A stretch of DNA of 64,000 bases from RHLJ01 sp965601955 (GCA_965601955.1 OZ271855.1:3100001-3164000), one strand, 5' to 3'. Numbered from the stretch's first letter, positions 18,001 to 26,171 are shown. Translations and numbers: made by a program. The notes: generated by a model not told the origin, from the sequence alone.

Positions 18001-18302
18001 GTAGCTGCACCACCTAAGGCATCCATGACATAAATATCAAAGTTTCCATATCGGTCGGAAGCAAAGGCTATGTGTCTGCCATCATTACTCCAAACCGGCA
18101 TATAATCATGAGCTTTGTGGAAAGTAATTCGGGTAGCTTGTCCACCTGAAGTCGGTACTGTGTACAAGTCCCCTTTATAGGTAAAAGCGATGGTTGAACC
18201 ATCCGGTGAGATGGACGGGTATCTTACCCATTCCGGGGTAATTTGGGCAAAAGTGATGGTTACCAGAAAAAACGAGAAACAGAGTGAAAGAAATGATCGC
18301 AT
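15072..18302 (-). CDS. Periplasmic tricorn-like S41B protease, copy 1
   Basis: Exported protein of 1076 residues (signal peptide 1-19, ending TFAQ). Residues 20-about 330 carry WD40-like/PD40 propeller repeats (SPDGSTIAF, SNDGRHIAF), and a second propeller spans about 330-690. A Lys/Glu/Asp-rich low-complexity linker near 570-600 lies inside it. A PDZ domain (about 785-880) and the S41 core follow. Alignment by eye to archaeal tricorn gives Ser764-His765 in NVSHAG, the nucleophile Ser982 in NYSDGH, and Glu1038 in WMENLETKPD, so the catalytic tetrad seems complete. Archaeal tricorn is cytosolic; the signal peptide places this one in the periplasm, probably degrading oligopeptides. Copy 2 lies at 28.1-31.4 kb on the same strand and is quite diverged. 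Confidence 0.9.
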   Translation of the reverse strand: MRSFLSLCFSFFLVTITFAQITPEWVRYPSISPDGSTIAFTYKGDLYTVPTSGGQATRITFHKAHDYMPVWSNDGRHIAFASDRYGNFDIYVMDALGGAATRLTFHSNDEEPYTFSSDNNSVLFKAQRQDLATHRQYPTSRQAELYSVPVSGGRVDQVFTVPAEYVQVNSNGSQLIYHDNKGYEDQWRKHHQSAIARDIWSYDMRSGEHTKITEFYGEDRNPVYDASEDNIYYLSEESGSFNVHKLSLSNPSTNTQLTEFDTHPVRFLSMGSGTLAFGYHGEVYTMQEGSNSRKVNISIRTQDIANSDEILNVNGGVSEMAISPDGKEIAFIARGEVFVTTVDGSLTKRITKTPETERFVSFTPDGESVIYASERDKKWSIYQTKKVREEEPFFYASTLLEEEALIETDVDNYLPKVSPDGKKLAYIEDRRTLKVMDLESKRTVTLLTPKDLYHMRDGDKDFSWSPDSKWLLMRYDKLLNNADIVLLDASGEEEMKTLVPSGYYDTSPSWVNEGKQLLWFSNRHGLKSYATSGRSQYDVYTMFFTQEGWDKYNLSEEDFKLMEELEKAAKEKKKEDEDEKKEDEDKKEEDKSLKFDWNGMEDRTARLTIHSSSLGDAVLSKDASKLYYLARFERGLNLWETNLRTRETKQVLRLNAGGASLMWDDKMENLYLLSSGRISKIDPGAGSQKSISISAEMNFDSEAEREVMFDHVALRTSKIFYEPTFHGNDWDMLVEEYKPKVAHTGNGYEFAELLSEILGELNVSHAGGRFGDNITNGDATASLGIFMDYEHTDDGIKIVEVIEGGPLDKAKYDVKPGMIIQKIDGEVVSADEDVAKYLNRKSGKFTLLELTDERGRNPVTITMKPVSLGAENGLLYNRFVKKNAEEVKEKSDGKLGYVHIPGMSDGPYRDIFEDIMGKYLDAEAIIVDTRFNGGGDLVADLAMFFTGERFITYATADKVVGGEPTSRWTKPTLTMFNESNYSDGHCYAQGYVDLEIGTTLGMPVPGTCSFAGWERLPNGGVWGVVPVSAKDKSGRWMENLETKPDIQVKNMPGVIDFGRDEQLERAIEELMEQVED

Positions 18303-18432
18303 GTAAAAAATCCCTTTAATTTTGAGTTGAATGAAAGTATATAAAACACACTGGCTGTTTTGTAAATAGTTTTACTCAATAAGGATAAAAAATTGCCATT
18401 AACTATATTCGAATCGAACAAGATTGTTAGCT

Positions 18433-18795
18433 ATGAATAAAAATCCAGAAGTCGATTCCTATTTAGATAAGAAAGCTCATCCACTTACTACAGAGATAAA
18501 CAGGGTTAGAGAAATCATCCTTACCACTGATGAAAAGGTTACAGAGACCATAAAGTGGCAAAGCCCAACTTTTATGTATAAAGGAAACATCGCTTCTTAT
18601 TTCATGAACGCGAAAAAGCATGTTAGCCTCATGTTCCATAAAGGAGCAAGCATAAATGATGATTCCGGGCTCCTAGAAGGTGATGGAAAAGAAGGTCGTA
18701 CAGCCAAGTTCTACGGGATGGAAGACATTGAATCCAAGAAAGAAGCACTGGAAGGGGTGATTAAAGAATGGATTCGGATGCAGGATGAGGGCTGA
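18433..18795 (+). CDS. DUF1801 domain-containing protein
   Basis: Cytoplasmic protein of 120 residues. The start is taken at ATG 18433; a TTG nine bases upstream is possible but less likely. The DUF1801/YdhG-like pattern is visible: residues 8-50 contain YLDKKAHPLTTEINRVREII, followed by ETIKWQSPTFMYKGNIASY and HVSLMFHKGASI. Family members have a small alpha/beta fold of unknown function. It is divergent from the tricorn-like gene and monocistronic. It ends just before a 14-bp-period palindromic repeat. Confidence 0.8.
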   Translation: MNKNPEVDSYLDKKAHPLTTEINRVREIILTTDEKVTETIKWQSPTFMYKGNIASYFMNAKKHVSLMFHKGASINDDSGLLEGDGKEGRTAKFYGMEDIESKKEALEGVIKEWIRMQDEG

Positions 18796-18797
18796 GC

Positions 18798-18860
18798 AAA
18801 GAATATTGAACAGTCGAACATTGAACTTCGAAGTTTGATGTTCCTTGTTAAATGTTCTTT
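18798..18860. repeat. Palindromic repeat R2, copy A (14-base period)
   Basis: Intergenic element built of about four units of 14-15 bases related to GAACATTGAACTTC. The first two units read one way and the last two are their imperfect reverse complements, so the RNA would fold into a long hairpin centred on TTCGAA near 18830. A second copy of the same family lies at 20320-20389, on the other side of the CotH-family gene. Confidence 0.75.
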
Positions 18861-18942
18861 CGTCCATAAAAAGCTTCTTAGGGGTAATTGTGAGTTAGTG
18901 TGTACTAAGAGTGACTATACAATAAAACTCTTGGCCTGAAAT

Positions 18943-20274
18943 ATGAGAAAGCACACCCCATTTTTAATCATCATCTTACTATTCTGTTCGTTTTGCGAAA
19001 GCCCGACTAATACCGATTCTTCCGTAGAAATTGATTTAGAGGATGGTACCGCACTGGATCTTTCGGATTGGACTACAGAGACTCATAGCAATGATGTTGA
19101 TCCGAACTACTCCGTCGTTTTTGAAGAAAACACCGTCAAAAGAATCGATATTACCATCAGCTCTAGTAACTGGGCAGCCATGCAGGCAGACCTTGATGCA
19201 AACCTTACCGGCAGTGTATCTGATATCGATTTTACTCCCGTTTGGGTTCCGGCTACCATCAGTTTTGAGGGGTTAATTTGGTCGAAAGTAGGAGTGCGAT
19301 ATAAAGGAAATTCCACCTTATTGAACGCTTCCCGAAGTGGTGGAGATAAATACCCATTCAAGCTCGATTTCGACGAATTTGAAGACGACTTTCCTGAAAT
19401 CAACAATCAGCGTTTCTACGGATTCAAGCAGTTAAATTTGGGAAATAATAACTCCGACGGCACTTTTATGCGTGAGAAAATCGCCGCAGATCTATTTCGT
19501 GAATTTGGAGTAGTAGCAGCCAGAACGGCTTATTATGCAGTCTATTTGGATCGTGGAAATGGATCGAGCTTTATTGGACTTTATACCCTGGTAGAAGAGG
19601 TAGATGATTCCATTCCTGATTCCCAGTTTGCTGATGATAATGGCAATCTTTACAAACCTGACGGGGATGCAGCATCTTTTGCATTGGGTACTTATGATGA
19701 GTCAGAATTCGATTTGAAAACAAACGAAGACGAAGCCGATTATTCGGATGTAAGTAGTTTTTATGATTTACTTCACAGTGGGGAGAGAACCTCAAATGAA
19801 ACACAATGGAAAGCTGACCTTGAAGATATTTTCAATGTGGATAATTACCTAAAATACCTGGCTGTGAATAATGTAATCCAGAACTGGGATACCTACGGCA
19901 TCATGACACATAACTATTTCCTCTATAATGATGAAGGAAGATTAACCTGGATCCCCTGGGATAATAACGAGTCCTTCCAGGATGGAAAGATGGGCGGAGC
20001 TTTAAGTTTGGGAATGAGCGAGGTGGATTCGAGCTGGCCTATCATCCGTTATATCATGGATGTTGAAGAATATGAAACCACGTACAAAAACTATGTGGAA
20101 GAATTTTGCGAAGGAGTATTTGAAAGCTCCAAAGTAATTGCCGCCATCTCAGGATATGAAACGTTGCTCAATGAATATGCTACGCAAGAATCATCAAGTT
20201 TTAGTAGTTCAGTAAGCTCCTTGCAAAGTTATATCCAAACCCGGAATTCCACCGCTGCCAGTTATGTAGAATGA
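18943..20274 (+). CDS. CotH-family exported protein (CotH kinase domain)
   Basis: A 443-residue exported protein, probably a lipoprotein: the N-terminal hydrophobic stretch ends at CSFC, an imperfect lipobox. The mature N-terminus is acidic. The CotH domain covers about residues 60-400: VGVRYKGNST, KLDFDEF, QLNLGNN, FMREKIAADLFREFG, GLYTLVEEVDD, NLYKPDG, and YFLYNDEGRLTWIPWDNNESF with the DN pair expected near the active site. CotH proteins of spore formers are protein kinases of a divergent kinase fold. Secreted homologues in non-spore-formers are common and of unknown substrate. The gene stands alone and is bracketed by two copies of the R2 palindromic repeat, which is unusual. Confidence 0.88.
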   Translation: MRKHTPFLIIILLFCSFCESPTNTDSSVEIDLEDGTALDLSDWTTETHSNDVDPNYSVVFEENTVKRIDITISSSNWAAMQADLDANLTGSVSDIDFTPVWVPATISFEGLIWSKVGVRYKGNSTLLNASRSGGDKYPFKLDFDEFEDDFPEINNQRFYGFKQLNLGNNNSDGTFMREKIAADLFREFGVVAARTAYYAVYLDRGNGSSFIGLYTLVEEVDDSIPDSQFADDNGNLYKPDGDAASFALGTYDESEFDLKTNEDEADYSDVSSFYDLLHSGERTSNETQWKADLEDIFNVDNYLKYLAVNNVIQNWDTYGIMTHNYFLYNDEGRLTWIPWDNNESFQDGKMGGALSLGMSEVDSSWPIIRYIMDVEEYETTYKNYVEEFCEGVFESSKVIAAISGYETLLNEYATQESSSFSSSVSSLQSYIQTRNSTAASYVE

Positions 20275-20319
20275 ATTTTAATCATAAATATGCTGCCACA
20301 CTAAAGCTCAATTGGGATT

Positions 20320-20389
20320 GAACGTTGAACTTCGAACATTGAACAAGGAACGCCGAAATTCAATGTTCAACGTTCTTAGTTCAATGTTC
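20320..20389. repeat. Palindromic repeat R2, copy B (five 14-base units)
   Basis: Five consecutive 14-base units can be read: 20320-20333 GAACGTTGAACTTC, 20334-20347 GAACATTGAACAAG, 20348-20361 and then two units in reverse-complement sense (AATGTTCAACGTTC, TTAGTTCAATGTTC). The two halves are complementary, giving a long hairpin between the convergent CotH and symporter genes. It belongs to the same family as 18798-18860. Confidence 0.75.
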
Positions 20390-20394
20390 TTCCT

Positions 20395-22158
20395 TTATTT
20401 CGGATACCTGATTTCCTCAACCATTTCCTGTACTTCCTTCGGGGGCTCAGGATAAAACCTTCCAATGACTAGCGAAACGACCAGGTTCACTAACATACCC
20501 AGTGTTCCTATCCCCTCGGGAGAGATACCAAACCACCAGTTTTCGGGAATATTGAGCTCTGGAAAAGCAATCTTAAAGTAAATGATATAAGCCATTGTAA
20601 AGAGAAGACCAGCAACCATTCCTGCCACCGCCCCTTCCCTGTTCATCTTTTTATAAAAGATTCCCAAAATAATGGCCGGAAAGAAAGATGCCGCTGCTAA
20701 TCCAAAGGCAATGGCTACTACCTGGGCCACAAAACCGGGCGGATTAATCCCAAAATAACCTGCAACTACCACCGCCACAGCCGCAGAAATACGGGCATAT
20801 CGTAATTCAGCTTTATCAGAGATATTTGGATTGATCTGCTTCTTGATCAGATCATGAGAAACAGCAGTAGATATAACCAACAATAACCCTGCCGCTGTAG
20901 AAAGTGCAGCTGCCAATCCACCTGCAGCAACAAGGGCTGCCACCCAATTAGGGAGCCCGGCTATTTCGGGGTTGGCCAATACCATAATATCCCGATCTAC
21001 ATACAATTCATTTTCCGAATCTGTTACTTCATTACCAAATAGAGGCTCGCCTACACCTCCCCGCTTAATTTCTCCGTCTTCTTTCAGCAGGTTAGGTTCA
21101 CCAACAATGGCTGTGCCGGGTTTGTAATCGATTAAACCATCCTCATCTTTATCTACCCAGGCCAGTAGCCCGGTTTCTTCCCATGTTTCAAACCATTGAG
21201 GCATTTGCTCATAGGGCTGCTCACTTACCGTTTCGATCAAATTGGTTCTTGAAAACACCGCAATCGCTGGAGCAGTGGTATAAAGGATAGCAATGAAAAT
21301 AAGGGCATATCCTACCGATACGCGGGCATCCTTCACTTTTGGGACTGTAAAGAACCGAACTATCACATGCGGCAATCCAGCCGTTCCTACCATCAACGCA
21401 ACGGTGATGAAGAATACATCCTGCATACTCTTGTTTCCGGAAGTGTACTCCGAAAACCCAAGCTCGGTATGCAGTTGGTCCAGTTTATCAAGGAGGAATA
21501 CCCCGGAACCATCATTTAATGTTGAGCCAAAACCAAGTTGTGGGATTGGATTGCCGGTTAACTGTATTGAGATAAAAAAGGCGGGGACCATAAATGCAAA
21601 AATGAGCACACAGTATTGAGCAACCTGGGTATAGGTAATTCCTTTCATGCCTCCCAATACGGCGTAGAAAAAGACAATGGTCATCCCGATCACCACTCCC
21701 CAAAAGATTTCTACTTCAAGAAACTTGGAGAAGACTAATCCCACTCCTCTCATCTGCCCGGCCACATAAGTAAAAGAAACGATTAGTGCACAAATCACGG
21801 CTACCGTTCGCGCGATATCAGAGTAGTATCGGTCGCCAATGAAATCCGGAACGGTAAACTTCCCAAATTTTCTGAGGTAAGGAGCAAGAAGCAGCGCAAG
21901 CAATACATAGCCTCCCGTCCAACCCATAAGAAATACCGCGCCATCATAACCCATAAAGGAGATGAGCCCGGCCATGGATAGAAAAGATGCAGCCGACATC
22001 CAGTCTGCAGCCGTAGCCATACCATTGGTTAAAGGGCTTACTGATGCTTTCGCTACATAAAACTCGCTGGTCGAGGCTGCCTTGCTCCAAATCGCTATTC
22101 CAATGTAGATTGCAAACGTAATCCCAACCAGGATATAAGTCCATACTTGTACATCCAT
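20395..22158 (-). CDS. Sodium:solute symporter, large subunit (VC_2705/ActP-like)
   Basis: Inner-membrane Na+/substrate symporter of the SSS family, 587 residues with about 13 membrane segments. It starts VQVWTYILVGITFAIYIGIAIWSK. SSS hallmarks include STSEFYVAKASVSPLTNGMATAADWMSAASFLS and AAGGLAAALSTAAGLLLVISTAVSHDL. Between membrane segments about residues 300-395 lies a polar insertion containing DKDEDGLID, an EF-hand-like Asp-rich loop. Large-subunit symporters of this type pair with a small DUF4212 protein, and that gene lies directly upstream with a four-base overlap (22158). The likely substrate is acetate or another short organic acid, inferred from ActP relatives. Confidence 0.93.
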   Translation of the reverse strand: MDVQVWTYILVGITFAIYIGIAIWSKAASTSEFYVAKASVSPLTNGMATAADWMSAASFLSMAGLISFMGYDGAVFLMGWTGGYVLLALLLAPYLRKFGKFTVPDFIGDRYYSDIARTVAVICALIVSFTYVAGQMRGVGLVFSKFLEVEIFWGVVIGMTIVFFYAVLGGMKGITYTQVAQYCVLIFAFMVPAFFISIQLTGNPIPQLGFGSTLNDGSGVFLLDKLDQLHTELGFSEYTSGNKSMQDVFFITVALMVGTAGLPHVIVRFFTVPKVKDARVSVGYALIFIAILYTTAPAIAVFSRTNLIETVSEQPYEQMPQWFETWEETGLLAWVDKDEDGLIDYKPGTAIVGEPNLLKEDGEIKRGGVGEPLFGNEVTDSENELYVDRDIMVLANPEIAGLPNWVAALVAAGGLAAALSTAAGLLLVISTAVSHDLIKKQINPNISDKAELRYARISAAVAVVVAGYFGINPPGFVAQVVAIAFGLAAASFFPAIILGIFYKKMNREGAVAGMVAGLLFTMAYIIYFKIAFPELNIPENWWFGISPEGIGTLGMLVNLVVSLVIGRFYPEPPKEVQEMVEEIRYPK

Positions 22159-22421
22159 CAGGCATCCTCCTCGCTTACACCGTATTCTTTATCCAGGCGG
22201 TTCATCAAATAGACATACACAAAAATCAGGATTACAAATACATAAATAGAGCCTTGCTGAGCAAACCAGAACCCGAGTTTAAACCCGCCAACACGAATGG
22301 CATTCAATTCCGGAGCTAATAAAATCCCGAAACCATAAGAAACGACGAACCAGATAGTGAGTAGTATTCCCAGATATCTTAGGTTCTTTTTCCAGTAGCC
22401 CTTTAAGTCTTTATCCGACAT
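22158..22421 (-). CDS. DUF4212 symporter small subunit
   Basis: An 87-residue membrane protein with two transmembrane helices (about 15-35 and 52-72) and charged ends. It matches the DUF4212 small subunit that accompanies VC_2705-type Na+ symporters: YWKKNLRYLGILLTIWFVVSYG, then LGFWFAQQGSIYVFVILIFVY and MNRLDKEYGV. The frame overlaps the large subunit by four bases. A strong GGAGG ribosome site lies eight bases before the ATG, better than most starts in this window, and a sigma-70-like promoter is visible upstream. Confidence 0.93.
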   Translation of the reverse strand: MSDKDLKGYWKKNLRYLGILLTIWFVVSYGFGILLAPELNAIRVGGFKLGFWFAQQGSIYVFVILIFVYVYLMNRLDKEYGVSEEDA

Positions 22422-22447
22422 TTATTACCTCCATTTTTCACCGGGCT

Positions 22448-22476
22448 AGTATGCATTTTTTGATCGATTGGTGCAA
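22448..22476 (-). promoter_or_regulatory. Putative promoter of the symporter operon
   Basis: Read on the minus strand, TTGCAC (22471-22476) is followed after 17 bases by CATACT (22448-22453), a reasonable -35/-10 pair 27 bases before the DUF4212 start. Assignment is by pattern only. Promoters in this phylum may follow a different consensus. Confidence 0.35.
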
Positions 22477-22618
22477 GTTTAAAAGATTGATGATTATAAA
22501 TCTCGCTTTGATTTTTAAACAATTATGACGCATTTTTTTTAAGCATAATTCTAATTCAATCTTTTTTATATACGCAAAGAGATACGATCTATCTAAACCA
22601 TAACCAAATCCCTCAGTT

Positions 22619-23500
22619 ATGAAGTGTATATATATACTTCCGATATTGTTAGTGGTAGGATTTCTTTACTCCTGTACATTAACCGGAAATGATGATCAAG
22701 ATTTAACACTTGAAGAGTTAACAGTAGACATAGACCCCCGGATTGTAAATAAAGAAAAGCCAATCGTTTCACCGGATTTTTCCGTTTCCCCAGGTTTATA
22801 CAATTCAGATTTTGGAGTCATAGTATCCTCTATTTACTACGATATTACTATCCATTATACAATAGATGGAAGTGAACCAACAACTGAATCTCCAATTTAT
22901 ACAAACCCTATTCTATTGGACGGAGATGATCAAGATTTCATAATCAAAGCAATTGCAGCACACGAAGATCAAATAAGCTCAGTCGCTACTGCATACTATA
23001 AAATTGATTATGAATATGATGAGGAATTAATTCATACAGAGAATTCGCTGGAGGAATATCAGAAATTAATGGTAGGTAAATGGATTGGATATCGAAAAAC
23101 GCCCTGGGAAGGAGAAACTAATATCGAAGTGAATATAGATGAAGATTTCACTTATTCTTCGGAAGTATTAGACCCATATTACTATTTGGGTAATTATGGA
23201 TGGAAAGATGAAGAAACAGGGACAACCTGGAACAGAGATTTCTATGTAGAATCTGAAGAACCTGCCTTTTATTATGGTTCTGATGAAAGCACACCTAATC
23301 ATTTAATCGGGCTTAACTCAGTTCGGGATGATGATGTTCTTGGTGAAATACAGCTTGTATGGCCCATAGTTTATACAACCAGAATATTTCCACTGGAGGA
23401 AACCACATTTAAAGATGGTGGGGATGTCTTTGAGTTCCATTTCAAACACCCTGAAGCTTGTTGCAGCGTGGAAGTCTATCTTATTAGGGTTGATAAATAG
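22619..23500 (+). CDS. Lipoprotein with chitobiase-type C-terminal (CHB_HEX) domain
   Basis: A 293-residue lipoprotein (lipobox LYSC, Cys19). Residues about 60-145 match the small immunoglobulin-like CHB_HEX_C_1 domain, with the signature YTIDGSEPTTESPIYTNPI, common in secreted Bacteroidota-type proteins as a sugar-binding or spacer module. The remainder (150-293) starts YQKLMVGKWIGYRKTPW, like the first strand of lipocalin-type beta barrels. It ends with aromatic strands and a CC pair in PEACCSVEVY. No catalytic domain is recognised. It is monocistronic, with an AT-rich upstream region. Function is unknown. Confidence 0.8.
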   Translation: MKCIYILPILLVVGFLYSCTLTGNDDQDLTLEELTVDIDPRIVNKEKPIVSPDFSVSPGLYNSDFGVIVSSIYYDITIHYTIDGSEPTTESPIYTNPILLDGDDQDFIIKAIAAHEDQISSVATAYYKIDYEYDEELIHTENSLEEYQKLMVGKWIGYRKTPWEGETNIEVNIDEDFTYSSEVLDPYYYLGNYGWKDEETGTTWNRDFYVESEEPAFYYGSDESTPNHLIGLNSVRDDDVLGEIQLVWPIVYTTRIFPLEETTFKDGGDVFEFHFKHPEACCSVEVYLIRVDK

Positions 23501-23618
23501 TTATTTATGCATCAAAATTTTCCGGGCTAATATGCGGATTAAGAGACCTGTTCAAGGAAGCTAATCGTGAGAAAATCTTTCACTTGGCAGATGCCCAAAG
23601 ATTTCTTTATTTCGACAG

Positions 23619-24617
23619 ATGAGACTATCAATTTTAGTTCTGGGCCTTTTTCTTTATTCATGTTCTTCTACTCCTCAAAAAGAAGTAGCACCCAGCCAAA
23701 ATCCTGATGGCATGGTGTGGATTGCAGGAGGTTCATTTACTATGGGAGGTGATGATCCACTGGCAAAAAGTGATGAACTCCCCTTACACTCTGTTACTGT
23801 AAGTGGGTTTTGGATGGATGAACACGAAATCACGAATGCCCAATTCTCTGAATTTGTAAGTGCCACAGGATATATAACCGTTGCCGAGCGTGCTCCGGAT
23901 TGGGAAGAACTCAAAAAACAGCTACCACCCGGAACTCCTAAACCTCCTGACTCATTGCTGGTACCAGCTTCTTTGGTATTCGAAAAGGACTTTGTCGAGA
24001 AAAATCTCTCTACCTGGAATTGGGTGCCTGGTGCAAATTGGAAGCACCCCCTGGGTCCAGAAAGCTCTATTGAAGGAATGGAAAATTATCCAGTCATCCA
24101 CATTGCCTGGGAAGATGCAATAGCTTATGCCGATTGGGCCGGCAAGCGACTACCAACAGAAGCCGAATGGGAATATGCTGCCCGGGGCGGTAAATTTGAA
24201 GATGCATCTACCCGCAAACAAGCTGTAAGAGCCGCAAATATATGGCATGGCACCTTCCCTTATGAAAATTCGGAAGATGATGGGCATTACTACTCCGCTC
24301 CTGTGAAAAGCTATGAACCCAATATCCTTGGGTTATATGATATGGCTGGAAATGTTTGGGAATGGACACAAGATTGGTATGATCCAGGATATTATGCAGT
24401 TTCTGATGGGGCTAAAAATCCTATGGGGCCTGAGAAAGGCTACGACCCTTTTGAGCCCACTATACCAAAAAAGGTAGTTCGTGGTGGCTCCTTCCTTTGC
24501 CATGAAAGCTACTGTTCCGGGTATCGGGTTTCAGCACGAATGCGATCCAGCCCTGATACCGGGCTTCTCCATACCGGATTTAGACTTGTTAAAGATTATT
24601 CACCCGACGACTCATGA
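23619..24617 (+). CDS. Formylglycine-generating enzyme (SUMF1 family), lipoprotein
   Basis: A 332-residue protein with a lipoprotein signal (LYSC, Cys15), so it is active outside the cytoplasm. The FGE-sulfatase domain covers about 30-325: MVWIAGGSFTMG, DEHEITNAQFSEFV, GKRLPTEAEWEYAARGG, LGLYDMAGNVWEWTQDWY and VVRGGSFLC. The paired active-site cysteines Cys294 and Cys299 (CHESYC) match the spacing of human Cys336/Cys341, so this looks like a genuine copper/O2-dependent FGE rather than one of the many inactive SUMF1-fold proteins. It overlaps the sulfatase gene by four bases (24614-24617). Its likely job is converting Cys89 of that sulfatase to formylglycine. Confidence 0.93.
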   Translation: MRLSILVLGLFLYSCSSTPQKEVAPSQNPDGMVWIAGGSFTMGGDDPLAKSDELPLHSVTVSGFWMDEHEITNAQFSEFVSATGYITVAERAPDWEELKKQLPPGTPKPPDSLLVPASLVFEKDFVEKNLSTWNWVPGANWKHPLGPESSIEGMENYPVIHIAWEDAIAYADWAGKRLPTEAEWEYAARGGKFEDASTRKQAVRAANIWHGTFPYENSEDDGHYYSAPVKSYEPNILGLYDMAGNVWEWTQDWYDPGYYAVSDGAKNPMGPEKGYDPFEPTIPKKVVRGGSFLCHESYCSGYRVSARMRSSPDTGLLHTGFRLVKDYSPDDS

Positions 24618-26170
24618 ACATGAAGCGCTCCGTTATTATCCTTTTTATTCTCTCTTTCCTTTGGGGATGTACTTCCCTTACCCAGGAAGGTGATTCACTC
24701 GAATTTGAAACTATTGCCAACACTCAAAAGAAGAACATTGTATTCATTTTGTCAGATGACCATCGATATGATTTTATGGGCTTCACAGGTAAGGTCCCGT
24801 GGCTGAAAACCCCAGCTATGGATCGACTGGCAGCTGAGGGCGCTTATTTCCCAAATGCTTATGTAACTACCTCTTTATGTTCACCAAGTAGGGCTTCAAT
24901 TCTTACCGGACTATATTCGCATTCACATACTGTAGTAGATAATCAGGCACCGGACCCAGGTAATCTCACCTTCTTCCCTCAATATTTGCAACAAAACGGG
25001 TATGAAACAGGGTATTTCGGAAAATGGCATATGGGTGATCATAGTGATAATCCAAAACCGGGATTTGATCATTGGGTGAGTTTTAAAGGACAAGGAGTGT
25101 ATTATAATCCTACCCTTAATATCAATGGAGAGCGGGTTACTTACGAAGATTCCACCTATACTACTGACTTACTAACCGAGTTCGCCGTTGATTGGATGAA
25201 CGAGCAATCTGATGAAAAACCATTCTTCCTCTACTTATCTCATAAAGCAGTTCATGCAGATTTTAAACCAGCACAACGTCATTTTGGTGAATATGAAGAT
25301 GAAGAACTGATCTACCCTCCCAGCTACAATACCCCCAAATACGGAATTCCAGCTCTTCCAACCAGCCAGTATACAGGCACTCCTTTAGAAGCAGAAGAAT
25401 ATTACGGAGATAACCGCATGCCGGACTGGGTGAAAAATCAAAGAGAATCCTGGCATGGAGTCGACTATATGTATCATGGCAGGATGGATTTCGAAGAATT
25501 TTTTAAGCGGTATACAGAAACTTTGCTTGCTGTAGACGAAAGCATTGCCAGTGTGATGGAAGCTTTAGAGCAAAAGGGAATCCTGGACGAAACCCTGATT
25601 ATTTATATGGGGGATAATGGTTTCTCTTTTGGAGAACATGGCTTAATAGACAAACGTCATTTTTATGAAGAATCTGCTAAAGTGCCATTTCTTGTCCGTT
25701 ACCCGGAAGTTTTACAAGGTGGACAGGTAATTGATGAAATGGTACAAAATATTGACGTAGCCCCAACCTTCCTGGAAATAGCCGGAATCAAAAAACCAGA
25801 GCATATGCATGGGGCTTCTATTATGCCCATCCTGGCTGGAAATACACCAGATGACTGGAGAAACCGAATTTTTTATGAATACTATTGGGAATATGATTTT
25901 CCCCATACCCCTACCATGCATGGCGTAAGAACTGAGAAGTATAAATACATCCGATATCATGGGGTTTGGGATACCAATGAGTTCTATGATCTCGAAAATG
26001 ATCCAGATGAAATGTACAACCTGATCAACAGCCCCGAACACCAGGAAATCATTGAAGAATTAGCTGGAGAAATTTATACCTGGCTGGAAGAAACAGATGG
26101 AATGCAGATTCCCTTAAAAAGAACCATTAAGCACCGCTGGGGTGATCAACGCAATATTGGAGTGTACTGA
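24614..26170 (+). CDS. Cys-type sulfatase (S1 family), lipoprotein
   Basis: A 518-residue exported arylsulfatase-family hydrolase with a lipobox at LWGC (Cys19). The N-terminal metal site is VFILSDDHRYD. The formylglycine motif is C89-S-P-S-R followed by ASILTG. Then come GKWHMGDH, SHKAVHADF, and the second metal-site region MGDNGFSFGEHGLIDKRHFYEES. The C-terminal subdomain contains YKYIRYHGVWDTNEFYDLENDPDEMYNL, typical of family S1. The substrate could be a sulfated glycan or aryl sulfate and cannot be told from sequence. It is co-translated with the FGE gene, and the VOC gene starts two bases after its stop. Confidence 0.95.
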   Translation: MNMKRSVIILFILSFLWGCTSLTQEGDSLEFETIANTQKKNIVFILSDDHRYDFMGFTGKVPWLKTPAMDRLAAEGAYFPNAYVTTSLCSPSRASILTGLYSHSHTVVDNQAPDPGNLTFFPQYLQQNGYETGYFGKWHMGDHSDNPKPGFDHWVSFKGQGVYYNPTLNINGERVTYEDSTYTTDLLTEFAVDWMNEQSDEKPFFLYLSHKAVHADFKPAQRHFGEYEDEELIYPPSYNTPKYGIPALPTSQYTGTPLEAEEYYGDNRMPDWVKNQRESWHGVDYMYHGRMDFEEFFKRYTETLLAVDESIASVMEALEQKGILDETLIIYMGDNGFSFGEHGLIDKRHFYEESAKVPFLVRYPEVLQGGQVIDEMVQNIDVAPTFLEIAGIKKPEHMHGASIMPILAGNTPDDWRNRIFYEYYWEYDFPHTPTMHGVRTEKYKYIRYHGVWDTNEFYDLENDPDEMYNLINSPEHQEIIEELAGEIYTWLEETDGMQIPLKRTIKHRWGDQRNIGVY

Positions 26171-26171
26171 T

